Source: QQWI01 sp964522015 (lineage in GTDB: Bacteria; Bacillota; Clostridia; Peptostreptococcales; Acidaminobacteraceae). From it: a stretch of DNA of 64,000 bases. The position numbers were made by a program, and so were the translations under genes. Shown here one piece after another: positions 34,572 through 43,123 of the stretch (its first letter is position 1; the number at the start of each line of letters is the position of its first letter). The notes beneath the pieces were generated by a model, which was not told the DNA's origin, searched no databases, and was given only the letters and a program-made list of their open reading frames with translations. The stretch lies in NCBI GenBank assembly GCA_964522015.1, contig CAZFST010000023.1:12475-76474 (forward strand). The letters are read 5' to 3'.

Positions 34572-35255
34572 TTACAAGTCACCAGTCTCCATTTTTCTAT
34601 TTTTTAAATCATTTAAAAGTTGGGCATGCCCAACATCAAAAGCATCGACAAACAACCTGCTAACCACAGTCTTAGAAAACCTACCCACCACCGTATACCT
34701 GAGTTTACCATCAATCAGTTGGCTGGTTACCACCGGCAAACTATCAATCTGGTGAGAAACAATGAGCCTTGCGGCATCAAGTACAGTGGTTTCTGGAGTC
34801 ACCCAAACCACATTGGGCATTCTTGTCATCACAATCCCCACGGGCATATTCCGAACATCAGACCCACCTATCAGGGATTTAATCAGATCTTTTCGAGATA
34901 CCACCCCGGCTAAAAACCGGTCTTTTATCACATAAATGGATCCCACATTGGCCAGAAAAATCGTTGCAATGGCTTCATAAACAGGCAGTTGAATATCAAT
35001 GACCTCAGGCACAGCCATCACTTCTTTAACCAACATTTCTTTATAAGACACAACCGGAGATTGGCCCTGGCCCCCTCCCATAACATAACCAATCTTTTGC
35101 TTTGCTTCCAGCAGGCCTAAATGGGATAAAAAACTGAGATCAGGCCTTAAAGTACTTTTACTGAGCCCTAAGTGATGTGCAATATCATCGGCGCTAATGG
35201 GCTGTTTTTGGTTGACAATCCCCAAAATTTCTTGCTGCCTTGCCGTCAGATCCAT
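34572..35255 (-). CDS. CcpN-like HTH-CBS transcriptional regulator
   Basis: The protein has 227 residues. A winged HTH at 1-60 (ISADDIAHHLGLSKSTLRPDL) is followed by two CBS domains (VYEAIATIFLANVGSIYVI and LDAARLIVSHQIDSLPVV). This is the domain order of CcpN/YqzB-type repressors of gluconeogenic and PPDK genes, which respond to nucleotides such as ATP/ADP. Position directly before ppdK supports a local regulator. GGAGGACAC precedes the ATG. Its promoter carries a 24-bp perfect palindrome, which I take as its operator. Confidence 0.88.
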   Translation of the reverse strand: MDLTARQQEILGIVNQKQPISADDIAHHLGLSKSTLRPDLSFLSHLGLLEAKQKIGYVMGGGQGQSPVVSYKEMLVKEVMAVPEVIDIQLPVYEAIATIFLANVGSIYVIKDRFLAGVVSRKDLIKSLIGGSDVRNMPVGIVMTRMPNVVWVTPETTVLDAARLIVSHQIDSLPVVTSQLIDGKLRYTVVGRFSKTVVSRLFVDAFDVGHAQLLNDLKNRKMETGDL

Positions 35256-35306
35256 CAGTGTCCTCCTATTTTCTTGACTTTCGCATCTATAAAGTAGTTT
35301 TATATA

Positions 35307-35340
35307 ATTATATAATACGTATTATATAATCATATTTCAA
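35307..35340 (-). promoter_or_regulatory. promoter with 24-bp palindromic operator for ccpN-like/ppdK
   Basis: On the minus strand TTGAAA (35340-35335), 17 bp and TATTAT (35317-35312) form a promoter. A perfect 24-bp palindrome, ATTATATAATAC mirrored about ACGT, occupies 35307-35330, covering the spacer and -10. Repressor binding there would block the regulator and ppdK together. Confidence 0.65.
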
Positions 35341-35427
35341 TACTCTTCAAGTCTATTAGACATATTTATTTTATAATATGTGTTCTATTATCAGCTGACG
35401 GCAGACAGCCCTGTCATCCTGGGGTCA

Positions 35428-35458
35428 CGCCAGACCTATTTAACCTAAGTGATTCTGG
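35428..35458 (+). repeat. palindromic intergenic element, copy B
   Basis: CGCCAGACCTATTTAACC begins this copy, which ends TTCTGG. It shares the arms GCCAGA/TCTGG and the CCT(G/A)TTTA core with copy A. A TATAAT lies upstream (35372-35377), a small hairpin GACAG-CC-CTGTC at 35404-35415, and a terminator 68 bp downstream. Confidence 0.65.
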
Positions 35459-35525
35459 GGTTAGAGGGAGAAGGCTATTACATGAATAGGAAAGCAATAA
35501 GAGAGATACCTCATATGAGCAAAAG

Positions 35526-35565
35526 CAGACCACTGATCAACTAAGTTAAGTTGATCAGTGGTCTG
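35526..35565. terminator. intrinsic terminator
   Basis: A 17-bp perfect stem (35526-35542 with 35549-35565) with a 6-nt loop is followed on the plus strand by TTTTTTGT. It can end both the putative plus-strand transcript carrying copy B and the convergent HTH gene at 35587. Confidence 0.88.
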
Positions 35566-35586
35566 TTTTTTGTCTGATGATTTTTA

Positions 35587-36009
35587 TCAAATCAACGGTA
35601 TCCCCAGGCTCCAAAGTTTTTCGTTGAGTTCTGATACACCCATGCCCTTGATAAGCCCGTGCATGATGGTTGCGTCTCTTGGATTTCTCGCATAAAAAGG
35701 CTGATGGCCCCCAGCTTTTAATAACCCATTGGCCCCCCCCATATCCAGTTTTAAAGCTAAACTGATTCGCATCACCGTCTCTCTTGAGGGTTTCCGCTTA
35801 CCCGACAGTAACTGATAACAAAAAGATTGGTCCAAATCAACCAACCGATAAAAGCCGTTAGCCTCCACTTGAGCTTGATGAAGGTGCTTTCTAAGTTCGT
35901 GGTGAAAGGTCGGGATCTTACAGTCATCCTGGTTTTGATCCAGAAAGTCCTCAATAGAATCAGAAGACATCAGCAAACTTTCAAGAATCTGAGTGGCTTT
36001 TTTTGGCAT
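35587..36009 (-). CDS. helix-turn-helix (XRE/Cro-like) protein
   Basis: It has 140 residues. The middle contains a Cro/C1-like helix-turn-helix (GFYRLVDLDQSFCYQLLSGK, then PSRETVMRISLALKLD), followed by GGANGLLKAGGHQPFY and a C-terminal helix. Such short proteins pair with divergent kinase genes in some Firmicutes. Here a membrane Ser/Thr kinase gene starts 118 bp away on the other strand. It could repress the shared intergenic promoter or be a phosphorylation substrate. Both are inference. Confidence 0.7.
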   Translation of the reverse strand: MPKKATQILESLLMSSDSIEDFLDQNQDDCKIPTFHHELRKHLHQAQVEANGFYRLVDLDQSFCYQLLSGKRKPSRETVMRISLALKLDMGGANGLLKAGGHQPFYARNPRDATIMHGLIKGMGVSELNEKLWSLGIPLI

Positions 36010-36028
36010 GGAAATTTTGGGCTCCTTA

Positions 36029-36064
36029 GATTATAATGATAACTAAGTTTATTATATCATAATC
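36029..36064. promoter_or_regulatory. divergent AT-rich promoter region with inverted repeat
   Basis: GATTATAATGATAA and its imperfect complement ending ATCATAATC flank the centre of the spacer between the HTH and kinase genes. TATAAT-like hexamers are present on both strands. Confidence 0.4.
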
Positions 36065-36126
36065 AAATAATAACCATAGAATTTCATGCATGAGTTCAAG
36101 AAAATAGAAGCTTTTTGGAGGGAATT

Positions 36127-38106
36127 ATGTCAGTTATGGGGGATTTGCTAGGGTGCAACTGGGGTCAACAGTTGCTGTCTGATTACCACGTGGTCAAGAG
36201 TATTCACATCAGTCCAATGAGTGAAGTCTTCGCTCTTGAGAGTGGCGATGGACGCCAAAGGCTGATTCTTAAAGCCATGAAACCCAACACGGTTAGCCAA
36301 ACCATGCTTGAAATATTAAAAACAGTACCCATAGAAGGGGTTGTCCCCATTTGTGATTATTACTTATCCAAAGATTATGCCTACGTGATTAAACCTTACA
36401 TAGAGGGTATTTCCCTACAAGACTATATGGAACATGGTTTGTCCATAGATGGCCTATTGAATCTTATCAAACAATTGGTTCAAATTATTATAAACTGCCA
36501 CAGCCATTCCCCAGCCATTATTCTAAGAGATATCAAACCAGATAACTTGATTATTCAGCAGGGCAAATTAGGCATTTTAGATATGGAATCCAGTAAATTG
36601 AAAGGACCTACCTATCCCACAACCAATTCTACTACTAATTCCACGGCCAATCGGGATACTGTGCTTCTGGGCACCCCAGGCTATGCCGCCCCAGAACAGT
36701 ATGGTTTTCAAATAAGTGATGAACGCACAGATATATACGCCATTGGACAAGTGATGAACAGCTTACTTGAGAGGGTACTGGCGACTCATAAAGCCAAGGC
36801 TTTTATGGGGAATTTTTTAGAAAAACCACTGATATGGTCTGCTCGCAAAATTAGTAAGCGGGCTACAGCATTCGATCCTCAAATGCGATTCCAATCAGCC
36901 CAGTCCTTTAAAAAGTCCCTAGATGGTATATACCCCAAAATCTATATGACTTCCATGAGCGTCTGTATCTTGGTTATGGCAATGATTATAGTGGGTTTCA
37001 AATTACCCCCTATCCTTGATCACCAGCAGGTTCAAGTACTGCAAAAGGCTGAAATCAGCAAGACAGAAAGCACGACAAGTGCCCCTACGGTTTTGCCACT
37101 TACACCGTCGTCACTGGTCACACTTTTGTCACCGGCCGTACCCTTGTCGCCGCTCACAACACTCGGGGCACCCTCGCCAATAGCCACACCTGAAATCACC
37201 CTAGCAGCCCCAGCCTCAACCCCACTAGTAACCATAGGGTCAGTTCCAACCTCAACCCCACCAGTAACCATACCAACTACCCAGGGTACACCCACAAAAG
37301 TAGGCCCACTAACAGTTTTACCTAATGACGCGCCAGCTATCACAACACCTTCAGAGCCCACGGTAACCGCAACCGAAAAAAACGACGTACGATTCAGCGG
37401 TAGCGTTAGCTATTCTGCCCAACTTTCCAAATGCTACTTTCTAATTATGATGACCGGGATCACTGACCCATTCTATAAAAATCAATTTGGTAGCCCTGTT
37501 AATCTGAGCAGTGGTGCTGACCAATATACCGATATCAACAGGAGTACATTAGTCACTGGGGAGCGATACATGCTGACAGGGTACTTGGATTTAAATGGTA
37601 ATTTCATATTAGACCCCGAAGAACCATCAGAAGTGATCAATCAGTGGACTTTTAGTGGGAAAGAAACACAAACAGTTGATTTTAACAACTTAATCAAAGA
37701 TGCACAAGTCAAAGGAACACAAAAAGAAGAAACCCCTCAGACACAGTCCAACGAAAAAAACTGGATGCCAGGGGTTTACCACCTTCACAAGCCGGAGTCA
37801 AAATTGTTTAAAACTACCGCTTATCGCTCTCAAATGGACCCAAATATCAAAGATTTTGATGCCTTTACGGTTTTAGGCACAAATACGGCACCCTCTCAAG
37901 CCACAGAATTTTTGGCGCGCTTAGTGGCTCAAGGGGAGTTAAAAGGATTGGCTTATGCAAGTCCTAGTAAGGATTACCAGGAATTCAACAGTGTGGACGG
38001 CTATGTGGACAATCATATGGTTGTTTTTATCAAAGCCGATAAACTACTTGGCTACGTGCAGATTGTGGATGGCAAGGCCCTCCCCTCTGTGGTTTACAAA
38101 CCGTGA
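36127..38106 (+). CDS. membrane serine/threonine protein kinase-like protein
   Basis: I start at the ATG five bases after GGAGG. A TTG four codons earlier is the longest frame. The 659-residue product has a cytoplasmic kinase domain (about 15-270): Lys in RLILKAM, catalytic LRDIKPDNLII (HRD changed to LRD), ILDMESSK in place of DFG, and GTPGYAAPEQYG with DIYAIGQVM. The glycine-rich loop (SIHISPMSEVFAL) is degenerate. One transmembrane helix (about 278-298) leads to a Thr/Pro/Ser-rich stalk and a two-part extracellular region with no PASTA repeats. It is probably a receptor kinase for an envelope signal, or a pseudokinase. Confidence 0.82.
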   Translation: MSVMGDLLGCNWGQQLLSDYHVVKSIHISPMSEVFALESGDGRQRLILKAMKPNTVSQTMLEILKTVPIEGVVPICDYYLSKDYAYVIKPYIEGISLQDYMEHGLSIDGLLNLIKQLVQIIINCHSHSPAIILRDIKPDNLIIQQGKLGILDMESSKLKGPTYPTTNSTTNSTANRDTVLLGTPGYAAPEQYGFQISDERTDIYAIGQVMNSLLERVLATHKAKAFMGNFLEKPLIWSARKISKRATAFDPQMRFQSAQSFKKSLDGIYPKIYMTSMSVCILVMAMIIVGFKLPPILDHQQVQVLQKAEISKTESTTSAPTVLPLTPSSLVTLLSPAVPLSPLTTLGAPSPIATPEITLAAPASTPLVTIGSVPTSTPPVTIPTTQGTPTKVGPLTVLPNDAPAITTPSEPTVTATEKNDVRFSGSVSYSAQLSKCYFLIMMTGITDPFYKNQFGSPVNLSSGADQYTDINRSTLVTGERYMLTGYLDLNGNFILDPEEPSEVINQWTFSGKETQTVDFNNLIKDAQVKGTQKEETPQTQSNEKNWMPGVYHLHKPESKLFKTTAYRSQMDPNIKDFDAFTVLGTNTAPSQATEFLARLVAQGELKGLAYASPSKDYQEFNSVDGYVDNHMVVFIKADKLLGYVQIVDGKALPSVVYKP

Positions 38107-38142
38107 AAAAAAGTATTGGGCAACCAGCCCAATACTTTTTTT
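38106..38142 (+). terminator. intrinsic terminator of kinase gene
   Basis: A 16-bp stem (38106-38121 with 38127-38142) is closed by AACCA and ends in a T run. It starts at the last base of the kinase stop codon. Confidence 0.9.
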
Positions 38143-38200
38143 TACCCTTCAGTTAAGCTATTATCAAAGACTACTTTGATGACGGGATGGGGGCAAACAA

Positions 38201-38620
38201 ATGCAACTAAAAGCAGATGGCGTGATGGGTATAGCAGGCTGTTGTATAGCAATCGAAGTGTCATTTATACTGGATGGCGATAGCCAACTCCCTAGGGATT
38301 TTGGCTGCGTGGATTTAACAGGCCTTATCAAAATCAAAGCCAAAGAGACCTTATCTTACTATGACCTTCCCAAAATGTACGCTGACGGCGTCCACCTAAA
38401 TAGCGCACAAATAAGATTCCAAAGCATACCCATTACCTTAACCATCAATCACTACAGGGTTCAAGATCAACTGATAGACTATCTTTACAGTTGCCTTGAT
38501 CAGAAAAACCCCAAGGGTTACAAAGTTTATCAAGCTTATTGCAAGGACGGAAATGGTGAGGAGATTAGTTTAAATATTGACCTTTCAAGAAGTTTTGTTT
38601 TTTTTGAAGAAGATTTTTAG
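38201..38620 (+). CDS. hypothetical protein
   Basis: This 139-residue product matches no family I recognise. It has no signal peptide or membrane helix. The N-terminus MQLKADGVMGIAGCCIAIEV and alternating hydrophobic pattern suggest a beta-rich fold, and the tail is acidic (FFEEDF). GGGGG lies seven bases before the ATG. A perfect inverted repeat, ATCAAAG-ACTA-CTTTGAT (38163-38180), sits in the leader and could be an operator or hairpin. It is separated from the kinase gene by a terminator and converges on the TldE gene with only 11 bp between the stops. Confidence 0.6.
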   Translation: MQLKADGVMGIAGCCIAIEVSFILDGDSQLPRDFGCVDLTGLIKIKAKETLSYYDLPKMYADGVHLNSAQIRFQSIPITLTINHYRVQDQLIDYLYSCLDQKNPKGYKVYQAYCKDGNGEEISLNIDLSRSFVFFEEDF

Positions 38621-38631
38621 CCTATCCCATG

Positions 38632-39966
38632 CTATTTCCCAGTCACAAGCACCTTGTGGGTGAGCATGTATGGGGCGTTAAATGTGCCTGAATTATGGGT
38701 TTCTTGACTGAGTGCTGCCATCTCTGAAAGCACATCGAAGATGTTCATTGAAGTCATGGCCTCAGTGATGGCGTAGGTGACTTTTCCGTTTTCAATCAAG
38801 AAACTATTCTTAGCGATGCCCGAAAAATCACCGTTTGGTGAGGGCTCACCACCAGATAGGCGGCCAATGAGAACCCCGCGTTTGATGCCCGATATCATTT
38901 GATCAAAAGGCGCATCCCCTGGCTTTACCCAGTAGAGTCCCCCTTGATTCTTTGCCCGCTGCTGGCCAGTTTTGTTAGCGGCAAAAAGGCTCAGTAGATA
39001 GGTGTTGAGCACCCCATTTTCAATGATCGCTGTATTCTCAGCTACAAAGCCATCTGCTGTGATGCCAAAACCCGCACCCACATGATCAGCCCTTGGCTCG
39101 CAGAGCCATGTCAGTTTTTCATCACAAACCCGCTGTCCCAATTGATCTTTCCACTTTGAATAATCTTGGATAAAGGCATCGTCAGAGAGGGCTAAATCAT
39201 CTGCAAAACCGAGTAAATCCACAAAGCAATTTGGCGAGAACACCACATTGTCTTCTAATCGGCCATCAAAGGCCACTGGATTGAGCTCTAGCCCATTGCG
39301 TTCAATGGTTTCGCGCCAGTAACCGTTCTCTATGAGGGGTTCACCAAGGGCCACCGGGCAAGAAACAGCATAGTTGAAGGACGAACTTTTGCTTTCATCC
39401 ACTGCATTGAACAAGGAAAAAATCTCAAAAGTGCCCCGCTGCTCAAGTAAACGGGTGCCATTGGTATTTTCTAGTAGGGTATTTTGGTAGCGGTATTCGC
39501 CCCCTACTTCAGCCAGCATCACTTGAGGCCAGGTCACTTTTGCCTGTGTCACAAATTCGGATAACTGTTTAGCCAGCTCACCTCTGAGCTCATCCATACG
39601 GGGTGTGCCATCTGCATTAAAGGGTTGCGGCCCAATCACAAGGGTTGGTGGCGTGCCGGCATCAGAAAATGCATAGGCACTATCGGGTTCAGCCTGAGCC
39701 ACAGAAGCCATCAGGGCCTCTAGGGCCATTTCAATGGCAGTCTCATTCATATCATTCAGTGTTGTAGAAGCTCTTTTTTGATCTTTTAGAACCGTCACTT
39801 CAAGGATGGCATTTTCCACAGATCGCACTAAATTCAGTTGACCTGCCGTCCCATAAACTTCAAAGTTATCAGTTTCACGTAGGCGCACCTCGGCTTGATC
39901 CGCCCCTAAAGCTTTTAGGGTTTTATGGGTTTTGGCCACCAGGTGCTCATATTTTATATGTGTCAT
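38632..39966 (-). CDS. tldE: TldE/PmbA-family metalloprotease subunit
   Basis: It has 444 residues. This is the subunit without the zinc motif in the TldD/TldE heterodimer, which degrades or trims unfolded and modified peptides in the cytoplasm. Recognisable parts are GVLIGRLSGGEPSPNGDFSG near the C-terminus and FVAENTAIIENGVLNTYLLS. I choose the ATG eight bases after GGAGG and directly behind the tldD stop. A TTG five codons earlier would overlap tldD. The two genes clearly form one operon. Confidence 0.88.
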   Translation of the reverse strand: MTHIKYEHLVAKTHKTLKALGADQAEVRLRETDNFEVYGTAGQLNLVRSVENAILEVTVLKDQKRASTTLNDMNETAIEMALEALMASVAQAEPDSAYAFSDAGTPPTLVIGPQPFNADGTPRMDELRGELAKQLSEFVTQAKVTWPQVMLAEVGGEYRYQNTLLENTNGTRLLEQRGTFEIFSLFNAVDESKSSSFNYAVSCPVALGEPLIENGYWRETIERNGLELNPVAFDGRLEDNVVFSPNCFVDLLGFADDLALSDDAFIQDYSKWKDQLGQRVCDEKLTWLCEPRADHVGAGFGITADGFVAENTAIIENGVLNTYLLSLFAANKTGQQRAKNQGGLYWVKPGDAPFDQMISGIKRGVLIGRLSGGEPSPNGDFSGIAKNSFLIENGKVTYAITEAMTSMNIFDVLSEMAALSQETHNSGTFNAPYMLTHKVLVTGK

Positions 39967-39967
39967 G

Positions 39968-41380
39968 CTAATTACCTCCAATATTCATGCGGCATTTAAG
40001 GGTAGGGCCACCATCTGCAGTGGGCATCATCTGTTTTTTGCCACAATAGCCATTGTTAAAGAATTTTAGGTCGTTAGCCAACATGGTTGTTGATTTTAAG
40101 ACATCAAAGGCCATGCCAGAAATCGTCGTTTCCTTCAGCGCTCTGCCTATTTTACCCTCTTTAATCTCATAGCCCAAGTGAACCCCAAACATAAACTCTC
40201 CAGTGCTATCTGCCTGACCATTTGAGGAACTAAAAATATAGTAGCCGTTTTCAATAGAAGCAATCATGTCTTCAATGGCATCTTGCCCTGGTAAAATGGC
40301 GGTATTGCGCATGCGAATCAGGGGCTCATCAAAGAAGTCGAAGGCCCGGGCATTGCCTGTGGGCTTCATGCCCAAGGTTGCTGCAGAATCCAAATTGTGC
40401 ATAAAGCCTTTGAGAATGCCTTTTTGGATAATCACAACATCTTGTGCCTTAGTGCCCTCGTCATCGATAAAAACTGGCATTGGCAGCAATTCACCATTAT
40501 ACGTATTGGCAAAATCCACAAGGGATACCTTTTCGCTGGCTACTTGTTGCCCAAGCAGATGACCGATAAACGATCCACCAAGCACATTGTCGGCCTCGGC
40601 CGTATGACCGACAGCTTCGTGGGCCAAAATACCAGTTAATTCACTGGAAATTATCACATCTGACATGCCAGCCTTTGCTTCAACAGCTTCGGTTTTATCC
40701 ATCAGTCTTTTGTAGGCTTTATCAACAACTGGGTAGAGTGACTCAGGGCTGGTAAAATGGTCTTCAAAGTCCCCCATGCCTCCGAGAATTTCGTAGTAGC
40801 TATAGGGAATTCCCTCTTTTTCTTGAATGAGCTCTATGTAGATGTGCGAGCGTGTCCAAAGCGAATTCAACGTGGTCCCTGGACTATTGATCAATGACTT
40901 TTCAATATCCAATTCAATCAAGCGAATAGTTCGACTCTTAATAGAAGGATAGCTTGTCTTAATATAATGGTCCACTGTCATCATAAAAGTAAGGATTTCT
41001 GAGGTACTCAGCAACGGTTTTTTAGTGGACAGATCCATGGAATGGGTGAATGGATTAAAGCTAAAGGGGGATTTTTGCTTGCCGTTTGACCCTAGTGTGG
41101 CGCTTGCGCCGATATAGGGTTTTAGGTAGTTTGCGTTATTTTTGGCTTTTTCGAGAACTTTACGTACAGCGTTTTCGTCTGCATTGGCATCAATAACGGC
41201 ACTAAAACCCATGACGCCGCCATCGTAGACCCGGGCACATAGGCCTGACTTAGAAGTGACATCATTTTTTGTGATTTTGCCGTTGATAATGGTGATATTG
41301 CGGTTGCGATTTTCTTGGACCCGCAGCTCGCCGTAGCTGGGAAGGTGGTGTCTATAAGCATTTAGATCGATTTTTTTCAT
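39968..41380 (-). CDS. tldD: TldD-family zinc metalloprotease subunit
   Basis: It has 470 residues. The catalytic zinc motif HEAVGH (HExxxH) lies near residue 255 in GILAHEAVGHTAEADN, and the C-terminal GYCGKKQMMPTADGGP is typical of this family. With TldE it forms the active protease, which is also used to mature some ribosomally made peptides. No peptide precursor gene is visible nearby, so a housekeeping role is as likely. AAGAGGAGCACC precedes the start. Confidence 0.9.
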   Translation of the reverse strand: MKKIDLNAYRHHLPSYGELRVQENRNRNITIINGKITKNDVTSKSGLCARVYDGGVMGFSAVIDANADENAVRKVLEKAKNNANYLKPYIGASATLGSNGKQKSPFSFNPFTHSMDLSTKKPLLSTSEILTFMMTVDHYIKTSYPSIKSRTIRLIELDIEKSLINSPGTTLNSLWTRSHIYIELIQEKEGIPYSYYEILGGMGDFEDHFTSPESLYPVVDKAYKRLMDKTEAVEAKAGMSDVIISSELTGILAHEAVGHTAEADNVLGGSFIGHLLGQQVASEKVSLVDFANTYNGELLPMPVFIDDEGTKAQDVVIIQKGILKGFMHNLDSAATLGMKPTGNARAFDFFDEPLIRMRNTAILPGQDAIEDMIASIENGYYIFSSSNGQADSTGEFMFGVHLGYEIKEGKIGRALKETTISGMAFDVLKSTTMLANDLKFFNNGYCGKKQMMPTADGGPTLKCRMNIGGN

Positions 41381-41490
41381 GGTAGTCGGTGCTCCTCTTC
41401 ATAATGAGTTAAAGGGAATTCTCAGATTAAAGATATCATAGTTTATGGGTTTTGATGACGCACACTTTGATTATAGTAACAGTTTCCAAA

Positions 41491-41535
41491 AAAAAGCTAT
41501 CCCAGAATGATTCAAAATCATTTAGGACAGCTTTT
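41491..41535 (-). terminator. intrinsic terminator after MerR-GGDEF gene
   Basis: AAAAGCT pairs with AGCTTTT and AATGATT with AATCATT around a short loop. The minus strand ends in a run of eight T. It lies 23 bp after the stop of the MerR-GGDEF gene. Confidence 0.8.
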
Positions 41536-41557
41536 GTGGTTTTACAAATAGCAACAT

Positions 41558-42472
41558 TTACACTTGGGTCATATATTGATTGCGGCCGTTGCGCTTGGCT
41601 GCAATGAGCGCCTTTGAACTTTGGTGAATTAGGTCGTGGGGGTGGCTTATGTGGGTAGAAAAAGCAAGGCCGCAAGATGCGGTGATGGGCATTTCACAGC
41701 CTTCAACAGAAAATCTGTGGGCGGCAGTGCCTTCAATCACCTTTTTAACACAAGCTTCAACGGCTTCGACATTGGCATTCACAATGAAGATGCCAAATTC
41801 GTCGCCCCCCATACGGGAAAAGCGATTGCGAACATCTTGTTTTAAAAGATCTGCAAAACCGTCCCGAATCAGCTGGTAAAAGCGATAAATTACCTTGTCC
41901 CCAACCTCAAAGCCAAACTTTTCGTTGACGGTGATAAAGTGGTCAATATCAAAATTGATAAAGCCGACTAGTGTACCCTCCAGCTGTTGATAATGCTCTT
42001 CAATATGCTCTTGTAGAAGAGCGGTGCTTGTTAGTGACATCATTTCTTGTTTAAGAGTTTGGTAAAAATCCATGGTTAAGCTCCTTTCAGCTGTGTTGAG
42101 CGGGATTTCGTCCAGGCCTTTTCCGTGGGCCACAACGTAATCGATCAATTTTTTAAGCTTTAGGAGTTGTCCAATTTTGAGATCGGCTTCGTTTCGGAGC
42201 TTCACCTCTTGATCCTTTAAAATATCGAGTAAATCCTCAGCAGTGGGCTGATCGGTAATCAGGTCCTGAATTTCTTTTAAGCTAAAGCCAAAATCCTGCA
42301 AATACCGGATTTTAGTAGCATTTTGAACCTGGTTCATAGCATAAAAGCGATACCCCGTGTCCCTATCGATGCGATGGGGCGCTAGCAAGCCCAAACCATC
42401 GAAGTGTCGTATCATGCGCTTTGAAATACCCGTAAGCTCTGAAAACTCGCCAATTAAAATATCATCTCTCAA
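41558..42472 (-). CDS. MerR-type DNA-binding domain fused to GGDEF domain
   Basis: The protein has 304 residues. It starts at a TTG seven bases after GGGAGG. Residues 5-75 are a MerR winged HTH (IGEFSELTGISKRMIRHFDG, then GYRFYAMNQVQ). A helical dimerisation segment (80-120) follows. Residues 165-300 form a GGDEF domain with NFDIDHFITVNEKFG and intact GGDEF at 222-226. The I-site position reads DVRN, so product inhibition through RxxD is absent. There is no membrane or PAS sensor. A protein that binds DNA and may make or bind cyclic dinucleotides in one chain is uncommon. A promoter-bound diguanylate cyclase is one reading, a GTP-responsive regulator another. Confidence 0.88.
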   Translation of the reverse strand: MRDDILIGEFSELTGISKRMIRHFDGLGLLAPHRIDRDTGYRFYAMNQVQNATKIRYLQDFGFSLKEIQDLITDQPTAEDLLDILKDQEVKLRNEADLKIGQLLKLKKLIDYVVAHGKGLDEIPLNTAERSLTMDFYQTLKQEMMSLTSTALLQEHIEEHYQQLEGTLVGFINFDIDHFITVNEKFGFEVGDKVIYRFYQLIRDGFADLLKQDVRNRFSRMGGDEFGIFIVNANVEAVEACVKKVIEGTAAHRFSVEGCEMPITASCGLAFSTHISHPHDLIHQSSKALIAAKRNGRNQYMTQV

Positions 42473-42554
42473 AATTGATCCTCCCTATTAGCCTAAAACC
42501 AGTGTAAGGTATGACACAATGTTAAGGTCAAGTACCACATCAAAAATAAAAAAA

Positions 42555-42578
42555 GAAACTGTTCTCACGAACAGTTCC
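42555..42578 (-). terminator. intrinsic terminator after VOC gene
   Basis: AACTGTTC-TCAC-GAACAGTT forms the hairpin. The minus strand continues TTTCTTTTTTTATT. It lies 75 bp after the VOC gene stop. Confidence 0.8.
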
Positions 42579-42651
42579 ATTATAACACAGTGCATCACTA
42601 CCAACCTAGTCTGCGATATTTTCAACTTCTCAAAAGTATTCAAGATCACCA

Positions 42652-43059
42652 TTATGCCTTTTGATAATTAAAGCTCCATAAAACCCCATACTTATCTGTA
42701 AGAGAACCATATATGGCACCCCAGAATGTATCTTTTAGAGGATCAGTCACGGTCCCACCATCTTTTAGGGCATTGAAGATTTCATTGATTTCTAAAGAGG
42801 ATTCGCAGTCAATATGAATGGTCACTGCATTCCCCATCTGCCGCTTATCCGGTTCGAATGTATCTGAGAGATAAATTGCATTCCCATTAAAGCGCACCTC
42901 AGCATGCATAACCCAATCCTTCATGTATTCAGGCATATCAGGGTACATCTCAGGTGTGAAACGCATGATTTCCCCTAACTCAGCCTTTAGTACGGACACG
43001 TAAAATTTAAGTGCTTCTTCAGCATGGCCACTAAAATTGATATACGGAACGATTCGCAT
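42652..43059 (-). CDS. VOC-family protein, PhnB-like
   Basis: This 135-residue protein of the vicinal-oxygen-chelate fold starts MRIVPYINFSGHAEEALKFY and ends GAIYGSLTDKYGVLWSFNYQ, the usual PhnB/glyoxalase-like signature. Members bind metals or small molecules, and the substrate is not predictable. GGAGGTATTT precedes the ATG. It is monocistronic. Confidence 0.85.
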   Translation of the reverse strand: MRIVPYINFSGHAEEALKFYVSVLKAELGEIMRFTPEMYPDMPEYMKDWVMHAEVRFNGNAIYLSDTFEPDKRQMGNAVTIHIDCESSLEINEIFNALKDGGTVTDPLKDTFWGAIYGSLTDKYGVLWSFNYQKA

Positions 43060-43123
43060 AAATACCTCCTCATCAACACATCTCGTGTCGTATATACATT
43101 ACCCTTTATATGACTACAACAAA

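Noticed and set aside
34553..34582. Longer ppdK start overlapping the CcpN-like gene
   Set aside because: No ribosome binding site. AAGGGG fits the ATG at 34552 and the usual PPDK N-terminus.
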